A stretch of DNA of 6,580 bases. Origin: an uncultured Bacillota bacterium. GTDB taxonomy: Bacteria > Bacillota > Clostridia > Peptostreptococcales > Anaerovoracaceae. The stretch covers positions 1 through 6,580 of the forward strand of contig CAMNNV010000072.1 of assembly GCA_946546075.1 (NCBI GenBank), in the 5' to 3' direction. The position numbers were made by a program, and so were the translations under genes. This document shows, in pieces, positions 1-6,195 of the stretch. Below the pieces are notes generated by a model, which saw only the letters and a list, made by a program, of their open reading frames with translations, had not been told where the DNA came from and ran no database searches. Numbering within the stretch: the stretch's first letter is position 1; each line of letters opens with the position of its first letter.

Positions 1-24
1 TGACCGGATCTCTATCGATCAATT

Positions 25-1659
25 TTATCCTCTGTTCTGCATCTCTACGAGATGTTCTGCTCCGTACATCTTGCGCAGGAGCGGTTTTTCGATCTTGCCC
101 GTGGCGTTTCTAGGAACGTCCGCGAATATGATCTTCTTCGGACGCTTATAGCGCGGCAGTTCTTTGCAGAACTCTTCGATCTCTTCTTCCGTGCATTCCA
201 TTCCGTCTTTGATGCTGATGATGGCACCTGTGATCTCGCCCAGTCTGTGGTCAGGAAGACCGATGACTGCAACATCCTTGACCTTGTCGTATGATGTCAG
301 GAAGTTCTCGATCTGTACAGGATAGATGTTCTCGCCACCGCTGATGATGACATCCTTCTTACGGTCTACCAGGAAGATGAATCCGTCTTCATCCTTCATG
401 GCCATATCTCCGGTGTAGAGCCATCCGTTCTTCAGCGTTTCTGCTGTTGCCTGCGGGTCGTTGTAGTAGCATGTCATGACGCCAGGACCTCTGACGATGA
501 GCTCGCCCACCTGGCCCTGCTCCACTTCCTTGTCATCCGGACCTACGATCTTCGCCTTCCACCTGTATCCAGGGATACCGATGGCTCCGACTTTGTTCAC
601 GTTCTCGATTCCGAGATGTACGCATCCCGGGCCTGTGGACTCGGAAAGTCCGTAGTTCGTATCGTACAGATGGTTCGGGAAGTACTCGAGCCAGTGCTTG
701 ATCAGTGATGGCGGAACAGGCTGCGCGCCTATATGCATGAGCCTCCACTGGCTCAGTTCGTAATCTTCCAGTTTGAGCTGGCCGCTGTCCAGAGCCTCCA
801 GGATCTCCTGCGCCCATGGCACCAGGAGCCACACGATGGTGCACTTCTCCTTGGAGACGGCATCCAGTATGATCTCCGGCGTCGTTCCCTTGAGGAGAAC
901 GGCCTTGCTTCCCGCACAAAGGCTTCCCATCCAGTGGAATTTCGCACCGGTGTGGTACAGCGGCGGTATGCAGAGGAACACGTCGTTTCTGTCTGTCAGG
1001 TGATGCTTCTGCTCCATCTGGGCAGCCTGCATGAGGCTCTCGTGGTTGTGGAGGATCGCCTTCGGGAATCCTGTCGTTCCGGATGAGAAATAGATCGCTG
1101 CATCGTCCTCTTCTTCGAGAAGCACGAGAGGCGGCTGGCTGGAGCAGTTTGCCACCAGTTCCTGATAGCTCTCTGCGAAGGTCGGGCATCCGTCTCCTAC
1201 GTAGATCAGGAGTCTTCCCTTGCTCAGTTCCTCTTCTATGGATTCGATTCTTCCTATGAATTCAGGGCCGAAAAGGAGCACCTGTACCTCAGCCAGATCT
1301 GCGCAGTACTTGATCTCTCTTGCATCGAATCGGAAGTTAAAAGGTACTGCGATGGCACCCGTCTTGAGGATCCCGAAATAGATCGGCAGCCACTCAAGGC
1401 AGTTGAACATCAGGATCGCTACCCTGTCTCCCTGCTTGACGCCGCGGGAGAGCAGCATGTTTGCTACCCTGTTTGCCTTTTCATCAAAAACGGCCCAGGT
1501 GATCTCTCTTCTGTAAGGGCGTGATTCCGTCTGCTGGACGAGATCATAGTCCTTCCATGTCTTTTTCATTTTATCCTTGACGAGAGGGTTCAGCTCAACG
1601 AGTGCCACCTCATCGCCATATAATTTGTGATTTCTCTCTAAATAATCTGTTACAGGCAT
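25..1659 (-). CDS. AMP-dependent acyl-CoA synthetase / acid-CoA ligase (substrate unknown)
   Basis: A 544-residue member of the ANL adenylating superfamily. Such enzymes activate a carboxylic acid with ATP to an acyl-adenylate and transfer it to CoA in the cytosol. All core motifs are visible: the phosphate-binding loop SSGTTGFPK (192-200), NYGLSESTG (335-343), YTGD (415-418), the hinge region DRKKDVIISGGENIYP (432-447), and the C-terminal NATGKIEK (518-525), whose Lys522 is the expected adenylation lysine. The length is normal for fatty-acyl or medium-chain acyl-CoA ligases, and no signal peptide or membrane segment is seen. The start is supported by AGAGG at 1668-1672, eight bases before the ATG. 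The stop is TAA. An intrinsic terminator (1747-1776) separates it from the upstream operon, so it is probably transcribed alone. The family is certain, but the acid used (medium/long-chain fatty, aromatic or other) cannot be read from the motifs. Confidence 0.95.
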   Translation of the reverse strand: MPVTDYLERNHKLYGDEVALVELNPLVKDKMKKTWKDYDLVQQTESRPYRREITWAVFDEKANRVANMLLSRGVKQGDRVAILMFNCLEWLPIYFGILKTGAIAVPFNFRFDAREIKYCADLAEVQVLLFGPEFIGRIESIEEELSKGRLLIYVGDGCPTFAESYQELVANCSSQPPLVLLEEEDDAAIYFSSGTTGFPKAILHNHESLMQAAQMEQKHHLTDRNDVFLCIPPLYHTGAKFHWMGSLCAGSKAVLLKGTTPEIILDAVSKEKCTIVWLLVPWAQEILEALDSGQLKLEDYELSQWRLMHIGAQPVPPSLIKHWLEYFPNHLYDTNYGLSESTGPGCVHLGIENVNKVGAIGIPGYRWKAKIVGPDDKEVEQGQVGELIVRGPGVMTCYYNDPQATAETLKNGWLYTGDMAMKDEDGFIFLVDRKKDVIISGGENIYPVQIENFLTSYDKVKDVAVIGLPDHRLGEITGAIISIKDGMECTEEEIEEFCKELPRYKRPKKIIFADVPRNATGKIEKPLLRKMYGAEHLVEMQNRG

Positions 1660-1685
1660 GTTCCTTACCTCTTTTCACTTATTGC

Positions 1686-1739
1686 AGGGCCAAGCCCCGT
1701 AAAATATAGAATATCATATATCTTAGGATAATTCACCAA
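1686..1739 (-). promoter_or_regulatory. Probable promoter region and leader hairpin of the acyl-CoA ligase gene
   Basis: This AT-rich gap lies between the upstream terminator and the ligase start. On the minus strand, TATATT (1703-1708) is a fair -10, but its -35 is poor. An alternative pairing is TTGGTG (1734-1739), an 18-base spacer, then GATATT (1710-1715). Just downstream a 6-bp stem with a TTG triloop (arms 1694-1699 and 1685-1690, one G-U pair) would lie in or at the start of the leader. It has no U-tract, so it is not a terminator. A promoter is expected here from context, but which hexamers are used is uncertain. Confidence 0.35.
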
Positions 1740-1746
1740 CATTAAC

Positions 1747-1776
1747 GAAAAAAGAAGGTGCATCTTGGCACCTTCT
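1747..1776 (-). terminator. Rho-independent terminator after the VanZ-like gene
   Basis: On the minus strand a perfect 9-bp stem, AGAAGGTGC (1768-1776) with GCACCTTCT (1753-1761), closes a 6-base loop and runs into a run of Ts (about six, ending at 1747). It begins six bases after the stop codon of the VanZ-like gene. It ends the DUF445-HAD-ThiD-VanZ-like unit and isolates the ligase gene. The opposite strand lacks a U-tract. Confidence 0.9.
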
Positions 1777-1782
1777 GATTCG

Positions 1783-2196
1783 TTACATGTAATAATCGCT
1801 GTCATCTCGTTTGACCCATCTCTTGATCGCGTGGAATATGGCTCGTATCACAGCAAATACAGCGAACATAGCCAGGAATCCACCGATACCGTACATGATA
1901 TCATCGAATTCCATGGCCCCTGTATGAGTCACTCCCTGCCCGATCTCGATGGCGAAGGCAATGACCACCATCACCGTGAAAACGTACAGGAATGTCACCA
2001 CCATGATGTGCCCGGTATTCGCCAGATATTTGAATAACGGATACAGTACGAATAGCAAAAGTATCCCGAAGGCACCGATGATGATGAAATGCAGTTCTTT
2101 ATCTGTAAAGCTGTTCTCGTAGCCGTTGTTCAGTCCCAGGATGTAATTGTGGAGCCTTGCAACAAGACCAACGATGGAATAAAGTAGTTGTTCCAT
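1783..2196 (-). CDS. Small VanZ-like integral membrane protein
   Basis: A 137-residue protein with three clear hydrophobic segments, at roughly residues 34-53, 61-82 and 98-120, and a basic C-terminal end (KRWVKRDD). Two patterns resemble the VanZ family. One is DKELHF just before the first clear membrane segment, like the family's DK-x-x-HF. The other is an IE-x-GQ followed by FDD-x-x-x-GIGG, like the family's E-x-x-Q ... D-x-x-x-N-x-x-G. The family's usual Asn is Tyr here. VanZ itself gives low-level teicoplanin resistance; the role of most relatives is unknown, so no function is claimed. The start at 2196 is preferred over an in-frame ATG at 2202: AAAGGAG (2203-2209) touches the upstream ATG but lies six bases from this one. 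It is the last gene of a four-gene unit, 60 bases after thiD, and is followed at once by a terminator. Confidence 0.75.
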   Translation of the reverse strand: MEQLLYSIVGLVARLHNYILGLNNGYENSFTDKELHFIIIGAFGILLLFVLYPLFKYLANTGHIMVVTFLYVFTVMVVIAFAIEIGQGVTHTGAMEFDDIMYGIGGFLAMFAVFAVIRAIFHAIKRWVKRDDSDYYM

Positions 2197-2202
2197 GTCC
2201 AT

Positions 2203-2209
2203 CTCCTTT
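2203..2209 (-). promoter_or_regulatory. Ribosome binding site that fixes the VanZ-like start
   Basis: AAAGGAG on the minus strand. It directly abuts the ATG at 2202, which gives no usable spacing, and sits six bases before the ATG at 2196, which is therefore the better start. Confidence 0.75.
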
Positions 2210-2256
2210 CGCTATGTGAGTATATCCCCTCATAGTGAAGGTTTCGTGAAGCCATG

Positions 2257-3060
2257 CTATTTGGCAAATCTGCTGTCGATATCGAATCCGTGATCCATCG
2301 GGCCGCTTCCCGCGCCCAGATCAAGGCCTGCACCGAGGGCGCCCGAGATGTACTCCTTCGCACTCCTGACAGCATCCTCGAGCCCCGCACCCTTTGCGAG
2401 ACCTGAAGCGATGGCGCTGCTCAGCGTGCATCCCGTCCCGTGGGTATTCGGGTTATCGATCCTCTCTCCACGGATGACCGTGATCTCCCCGTTCACGCAA
2501 AGCACGTCGTTGGCATCGTTCACACGGTGTCCTCCCTTGCAGAGAACGGCGCATCCATACTTTTTTTCGAGCAAAGTCGCCGCGTGTATCATTTCCTCTT
2601 CGTTTTTGATCTCAAGACCGGTGAGTGCTTCTGTCTCCGGGATGTTCGGTGTTATCACGGCTGCCAGAGGGAACAGTCTCTCGGCCATGACGGCAGCTGC
2701 GCCTTCCACCATGAGCTTTGAGCCTGCGGATGCTACCATCACAGGATCCACCACGACGTTCTTTGCACCGTACTCCTCCAGCTTATCGGCGATCACGTTG
2801 ATCAGATCCGATGAGCTCACCATCCCGATCTTCACTGCATCGGGGAATATATCCGTAAACACGCAGTCGAGCTGCTGGGCCAGAAACTCCGGTGTGGATT
2901 CCATGATCGCTGCTACGCCCGTCGTGTTCTGTGCCGTCAGGGCTGTGATGGCGCTCTCTGCATACACACCGTTTGCCAGCATCGTCTTGATGTCCGCCTG
3001 GATCCCTGCGCCGCCGCTGGAATCGCTGCCTGCTATTGTAAGGACTGCCTTTCTTTTCAT
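2257..3060 (-). CDS. thiD: Hydroxymethylpyrimidine / phosphomethylpyrimidine kinase (ThiD)
   Basis: A 267-residue ribokinase-fold kinase that phosphorylates 4-amino-5-hydroxymethyl-2-methylpyrimidine and its monophosphate to HMP-PP, the pyrimidine precursor of thiamine. Family signatures are intact: GSDSSGGAGIQAD (11-23), Gln44 in TAQNT (the position that contacts HMP in characterised ThiD), DPVMVASAG (105-113), TPNIPE (137-142) and the anion-hole motif NTHGTGC (205-211), whose Cys211 matches the conserved catalytic-region cysteine. The length is normal. AGGAG overlaps the stop of the upstream HAD gene and lies nine bases before the ATG; the intergenic gap is 12 bases, so the two are almost certainly cotranscribed. 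No TPP riboswitch is seen in the operon leader, and no other thiamine gene is in the window, so a salvage role is possible. Some Firmicutes homologues also phosphorylate pyridoxine, and that cannot be excluded. Confidence 0.93.
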   Translation of the reverse strand: MKRKAVLTIAGSDSSGGAGIQADIKTMLANGVYAESAITALTAQNTTGVAAIMESTPEFLAQQLDCVFTDIFPDAVKIGMVSSSDLINVIADKLEEYGAKNVVVDPVMVASAGSKLMVEGAAAVMAERLFPLAAVITPNIPETEALTGLEIKNEEEMIHAATLLEKKYGCAVLCKGGHRVNDANDVLCVNGEITVIRGERIDNPNTHGTGCTLSSAIASGLAKGAGLEDAVRSAKEYISGALGAGLDLGAGSGPMDHGFDIDSRFAK

Positions 3061-3072
3061 TGATATCGTCTC

Positions 3073-3738
3073 CTATCTCGTTTTGATTTCTTCAAGGTCT
3101 ATGTGGCTGAGATCCAGTCCGCTGATATCCGCTTCTTTCTGGATATCCTCCCAGTCCGGTCTGCTTGCATCGTCGTAGACTCCCACGGTGCGAAAGCCCA
3201 GTCCCGATGCCGTCCTGATGGCATACAGACCGTCTTCGAAGACCCAGATGTCTTCCGGTTCAAGGCCCATGTGATCTTTCGCCATGTTCCATATCGTCGG
3301 CTCCGATTTCGGGCTGCCCACTTCCGTGCAGGAAAAGACCTTGTCCACATACTTCAGCATGTCATGCCTCTCCAGAGCTGCGCTCACATCCACCCTGTCG
3401 CTGGACGTCACCACCGTAACAGGGATACCGTTCTCCTTCAGAGCTGCGAGGATCGCTTTTGCTCCCGGCTTCGGCTCTGCCTTGCTGTTGTAATACTCCA
3501 CGACAGGCGCCTTGATGCCGGCTCTTACGTCATCCACCGTGATCCCTCTCTCGCCGAGAGAAAAGATGTCCCAGATGTACTGTGCTCCGATGGGAAGGCT
3601 CATGCAGAAAAGATCGTCGTCGATCTCTTTCGTCGTCTGGAGCCCGAACTGCTTGAGGTAGTTGTTCCCTGCGTGATACCACATTGGCATCGTATCCAGC
3701 AGCGTGCCGTCTATATCAAAGATCGCTCCCTTGATCAT
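3073..3738 (-). CDS. HAD-superfamily hydrolase, beta-phosphoglucomutase-like phosphatase
   Basis: A 221-residue haloacid-dehalogenase-like enzyme of the phosphatase/phosphoglucomutase type. The four motifs are present: DIDGTLLDT (8-16, nucleophile Asp8 and acid/base Asp10), TSSD (111-114), Lys144 in GSPKSEP, and FEDG (167-170), whose acidic pair binds magnesium. The stretch between motifs I and II (about 17-90) fits a helical C1 cap. The protein is probably cytosolic, as no signal or membrane segment is seen. The start has CAGGAG six bases upstream. It begins 13 bases after the DUF445 gene and ends 12 bases before thiD. The neighbourhood might suggest a phosphorylated cofactor intermediate as substrate, but HAD specificity is not readable from motifs. 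The family call is firm and the substrate is unknown. Confidence 0.9.
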   Translation of the reverse strand: MIKGAIFDIDGTLLDTMPMWYHAGNNYLKQFGLQTTKEIDDDLFCMSLPIGAQYIWDIFSLGERGITVDDVRAGIKAPVVEYYNSKAEPKPGAKAILAALKENGIPVTVVTSSDRVDVSAALERHDMLKYVDKVFSCTEVGSPKSEPTIWNMAKDHMGLEPEDIWVFEDGLYAIRTASGLGFRTVGVYDDASRPDWEDIQKEADISGLDLSHIDLEEIKTR

Positions 3739-3751
3739 ACATTTCTCCTGT

Positions 3752-4660
3752 TTATATAAATACGTTGACTATACCGATGATGAACCCTATGACAGCACCG
3801 AGTCTTACTATCATATTGAGTTCGTTCTTCATGACGGAAAGAACGAGTTTCTCAAGTTCTTCAACGCTCATGGCATTGATCTTGTTCTCTATGAGTCCCG
3901 CGATATCCAGGTACCCCATTACCTTGCCGATATTGTCATCTACGATGCCGACGTACATGCTCTCGATCTCGCGGCGGATCTTGTCGTCTTCGAGACCGAA
4001 CCGGTTCAGGATGTCCATCACGCACTCGCCTTCCAGCTCGCCGACCTTTTCATGAAAAACAGGCTGGATGTAGTCATATGCGTGCTCTTCGATGTACTTC
4101 TCGGCTTTCCAGCCCATCGGTCCTGCCAGCTCTTCCAGCTTCTCGGGCGTGAGCACCAGCGGGATCATGCTCATCATGCCGCCTTCTCTGGCAAGTTCGT
4201 TGATCTTCTCCTGTCCTGCTTCCACGATGACGCCCGTGATCTTCTCCTTGAGCGGGATCTTCCTGATCTCTTCCACCATGAAGTTGCAGACGGCTTCGAT
4301 GCTCTTGTCGCGCTTGATCCTATAGTCTTCTTCTGTGGTGCCGAACACGTCCTTGACGTCATCCTTGATGTCCTTGTTCAGGATATCCACCACTTTGTCG
4401 ACCACGAGATTCGTCGTGTCCTCGTTGAGAAGATACTGGCTCATATCTTCCTTCGTCAGCAGATTGTCCGATACCGCCTTACCGATGGCTCTTGCCAGTC
4501 TGGCCTTCCCCTTCGGGATAACGCCCGGAGTCATAGGAAGGGTCCAGCCGCCGATCTTCACCTCATGGTGCGGTCTGAAAAGCATCTTGACTGCGATATA
4601 GTTTGTAAAATATCCGATCACGGCACCCACGAGAGGGCCTGTCAGCATAGATAGATCCAT
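3752..4660 (-). CDS. DUF445 family membrane protein
   Basis: A 302-residue protein of the DUF445 (YheB-like) family. The N-terminus has a membrane segment carrying the family hallmark IGYFTNYIAVKMLFRP (15-30), then a PMTPGVIPKGK stretch (42-52). The large middle part is charged and mostly helical, with many Glu/Lys/Asp residues. A second hydrophobic segment closes the protein (about 282-302). A hairpin-like topology with both ends in the membrane is therefore likely. The biochemical function of the family is unknown. The start has GAGGTGA just upstream, a good match to the anti-Shine-Dalgarno. It is the first gene of a unit with the HAD, thiD and VanZ-like genes. A promoter (4714-4742) and a 13-bp palindrome (4682-4713) lie in front of it, so its expression may be controlled there. 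Confidence 0.9.
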   Translation of the reverse strand: MDLSMLTGPLVGAVIGYFTNYIAVKMLFRPHHEVKIGGWTLPMTPGVIPKGKARLARAIGKAVSDNLLTKEDMSQYLLNEDTTNLVVDKVVDILNKDIKDDVKDVFGTTEEDYRIKRDKSIEAVCNFMVEEIRKIPLKEKITGVIVEAGQEKINELAREGGMMSMIPLVLTPEKLEELAGPMGWKAEKYIEEHAYDYIQPVFHEKVGELEGECVMDILNRFGLEDDKIRREIESMYVGIVDDNIGKVMGYLDIAGLIENKINAMSVEELEKLVLSVMKNELNMIVRLGAVIGFIIGIVNVFI

Positions 4661-4679
4661 AGTTCACCTCACCCAATCC

Positions 4680-4713
4680 AAAAAGTACGTTCGTGTCAAT
4701 ACGAACGTACTTT
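4680..4713 (-). terminator. 13-bp palindrome: terminator of the chorismate mutase unit and possible operator
   Basis: A perfect inverted repeat, AAAGTACGTTCGT (4682-4694 on the plus strand) with ACGAACGTACTTT (4701-4713), separated by six bases. On the minus strand it is followed by five Ts (4680-4684, partly in the stem), so RNA from the upstream chorismate mutase gene would form an intrinsic terminator. The stem is only moderately GC-rich and the U-tract is short, so termination may be partial. The same palindrome spans the predicted start site of the DUF445 promoter, where a repressor could bind. Confidence 0.65.
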
Positions 4714-4742
4714 ATTGTACTATCTTTTAGGATGTTTATCAA
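4714..4742 (-). promoter_or_regulatory. Sigma-A-type promoter for the DUF445-HAD-thiD-VanZ-like unit
   Basis: On the minus strand TTGATA (4737-4742), a 17-base spacer and TACAAT (4714-4719): five of six matches at each hexamer and ideal spacing. The expected start site is near 4706-4708, inside the first arm of the palindrome, about 47 bases before the DUF445 start codon. The -35 lies five bases past the chorismate mutase stop. Confidence 0.75.
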
Positions 4743-4747
4743 TTATT

Positions 4748-5314
4748 CTATCCGACATGGAGTATGGAGAATTCCTGGCTCTCCTGAGAGATCTGGAGCA
4801 GGAGTTTTCTCATCTTAGGATCGTAGATACTTCCTTCTACTGTGACCCAGAGCCTTGCTGCAGTGTTGTCTACGGATGTATCCATCCACCTGAACTCAGA
4901 CATGTTGAACATGGAGTCGCTTATGAGACCGCAAAATGTTGCCGCCTGCCCCATTTCGTTCAGCATGATGATCTCAAAAGTGACGCTCTTCGGATCTGCC
5001 GGGATCTCCACGTCTTCCAGAAGTTCATCGAAGATGCCCTCTACCTGATCGTAAAGCATGCTGTACTGATGCATTCTGCTGATTTCTACCATCTTGCGGG
5101 TGAATCCCATCATCTCCAGCATCCTGTCCTCAGGAATGCCGTCTCCCATGTTGGCCACGATGTCGTCTTCACGCTCTGCCAGATAGATGTTATGCACTCC
5201 AGCGTCGATCTTCGTCTGTACTACCTGTTCTGCATAGTCAAGTCGCTTCATCAGAAGCTCTCTTATTTCTGCATCGAGCTTGTCTATATCTTTTCTGATA
5301 TTCTCTAATTTCAT
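4748..5314 (-). CDS. Chorismate mutase (AroQ-type) fused to a C-terminal ACT-like domain
   Basis: A 188-residue protein. Residues 1-90 form the all-helical AroQ-type chorismate mutase, which converts chorismate to prephenate for Phe/Tyr synthesis. Counterparts of E. coli active-site residues can be matched: Arg7 (R11), Arg24 (R28), Lys35 (K39), Arg48-Glu49 (R51-E52, one residue shifted) and Gln83 (Q88). The position of E. coli D48 appears to be Tyr44 or Leu45. Residues about 110-188 alternate strand and helix in a beta-alpha-beta-beta-alpha-beta order typical of an ACT regulatory domain. No prephenate dehydratase or dehydrogenase domain lies between, and the classic GALV and ESRP motifs of dehydratase ACT domains are not seen. 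AAAGGAGG is nine bases before the ATG. It sits 26 bases after the DUF169 gene and shares its promoter. The mutase call is firm; the ACT call is from predicted fold order, and allosteric control is inference. Confidence 0.88.
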   Translation of the reverse strand: MKLENIRKDIDKLDAEIRELLMKRLDYAEQVVQTKIDAGVHNIYLAEREDDIVANMGDGIPEDRMLEMMGFTRKMVEISRMHQYSMLYDQVEGIFDELLEDVEIPADPKSVTFEIIMLNEMGQAATFCGLISDSMFNMSEFRWMDTSVDNTAARLWVTVEGSIYDPKMRKLLLQISQESQEFSILHVG

Positions 5315-5340
5315 TTCTCTTCGCCTCCTTTGAAACTTGG

Positions 5341-6102
5341 CTATGCCAGTATCGTAAACTCCGGTTCCTTACCGTCTCCCTTGTGTATCCTCTCTTTTGT
5401 CTTCTTGAAAACTTCCGCGTGGAAGAAGCATTCTCCCGTTACGCTCAGCATATACTCGAAGTCTTCTCCTGTAAAGGATATTGCTACCTTGTCTTCGTCT
5501 ATGAACTTCCTGGTGGCGATATCCGTTCCTGTGATGATCGCCCTGGAGTTTTCTTTGCCGATCTCAGCAAACGGCACCCTGAGCATGGATGCACATCCTG
5601 ATGCTGTCGTTGCGGCTATATGGTCATAATAACCTCTGTTATATCCATGGAGATTAAAGAGTGCACTGAGCTGGTCCGGTGTGCAGAAAACGGTCACGAC
5701 ATCTGCCTTCATCCCCTCTCGGTACGGCTCGAACTTGATGGCGTCATGTCCGCCCATCACATCCTTTGGAAGACTGTCGAACATCGCTTCGCCGGTAGGC
5801 GGATCGCATTTGAACCGCTCTCCCTTAGGAGTCCACTGCTGATCGGATCCCTGGGCCAGGAAAATACCGAATCCTCCCGGTATGATCGGCCTCGAGTCTA
5901 TCAGCCCTGAATTGTGGTCGAACCCTCCGCAGCTGCAGGAGCCCTTCTTCAGAACGACTGTCCTTCCTGCCATCACCTGCGGGAATACTTTGTAGACGCA
6001 CCCAAAGAGGTCATCGCATTTCTCATCTGCCGAATCGACTCTGGTGGACGCGATCACGCAGCCGTCAAGATCCAGCACATCAATGAATTCCTTATAACTC
6101 AT
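5341..6102 (-). CDS. DUF169 family protein, cysteine-rich
   Basis: A 253-residue protein of the DUF169 family, whose activity is not established. The family pattern is clearest in the C-terminal half: a VVTVFCTPDQLSAL segment (135-148), a GYNRG turn, ASGCASM with Cys170, and a TGTDIATRKF stretch (191-200), then an aromatic-rich tail. Nine cysteines occur (15, 29, 35, 56, 58, 99, 140, 170, 225), including a CSC pair in a Gly-rich loop. That could bind metal or a cofactor, but this is inference. No signal peptide or membrane segment is seen from this start. The ATG at 6102 has AAGGAG seven bases upstream. The longer reading frame from 6159 would start inside the terminator/promoter segment and is not used. 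It is the first gene of a two-gene unit with the chorismate mutase. Confidence 0.85.
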   Translation of the reverse strand: MSYKEFIDVLDLDGCVIASTRVDSADEKCDDLFGCVYKVFPQVMAGRTVVLKKGSCSCGGFDHNSGLIDSRPIIPGGFGIFLAQGSDQQWTPKGERFKCDPPTGEAMFDSLPKDVMGGHDAIKFEPYREGMKADVVTVFCTPDQLSALFNLHGYNRGYYDHIAATTASGCASMLRVPFAEIGKENSRAIITGTDIATRKFIDEDKVAISFTGEDFEYMLSVTGECFFHAEVFKKTKERIHKGDGKEPEFTILA

Positions 6103-6109
6103 ACACCTT

Positions 6110-6115
6110 CTCCTT
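6110..6115 (-). promoter_or_regulatory. Ribosome binding site that fixes the DUF169 start
   Basis: AAGGAG on the minus strand, seven bases before the ATG at 6102. It removes 19 residues from the longest possible open frame, whose first codons overlap the -10 box. Confidence 0.85.
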
Positions 6116-6139
6116 GATATGAAGCATAAACTTAAAGTA

Positions 6140-6150
6140 ATTATACCACA
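6140..6150 (-). promoter_or_regulatory. Extended -10 promoter for the DUF169-chorismate mutase unit
   Basis: On the minus strand TGTGG directly precedes a perfect TATAAT (6140-6145), which matches the TRTGn extended -10 element of Gram-positive promoters. No good -35 exists: the place where it should be is the U-tract and stem base of the upstream terminator. The expected start site is near 6133, giving a leader of about 30 bases that holds the AAGGAG site. Confidence 0.8.
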
Positions 6151-6161
6151 AAAGGGCAATG

Positions 6162-6195
6162 AAAAACCCGCCTGACACCAATTCCGCCAGACGGG
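6162..6195 (-). terminator. Rho-independent terminator of the right-hand repeat region
   Basis: Minus strand: CCCGTCTGGC (6186-6195), a 9-base loop, GTCAGGCGGG (6167-6176), then TTTTT (6162-6166). The 10-bp stem includes two G-U pairs that become A-C mismatches if read on the plus strand, and the T-run is only on the minus side, so the direction is clear. It starts at the base next to the stop codon of the doubtful ORF. This shows that something to its right is transcribed on the minus strand. Confidence 0.88.

Noticed and set aside
2219..2224. TATACT as a promoter for the VanZ-like gene
   Set aside because: It is a fair -10 match, but no -35 or extended -10 is found at suitable spacing, and the gene is well placed for cotranscription with thiD.
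3100..3115. CTGAGA-like motif suggesting a TPP riboswitch
   Set aside because: It lies on the plus strand inside the HAD coding region, in the wrong orientation for thiD, and no matching second helix motif is seen.
2348..4654. Long open frames on the plus strand (2348-3178, 3103-3759, 3704-4654)
   Set aside because: They lie opposite thiD, the HAD gene and the DUF445 gene, which have clear family motifs and ribosome binding sites. Their translations show no domain pattern and are shadows of the minus-strand genes.
6103..6159. Longer DUF169 start at 6159
   Set aside because: It would translate through the -10 box and lie upstream of the predicted start site; the ATG at 6102 has an AAGGAG at correct spacing.
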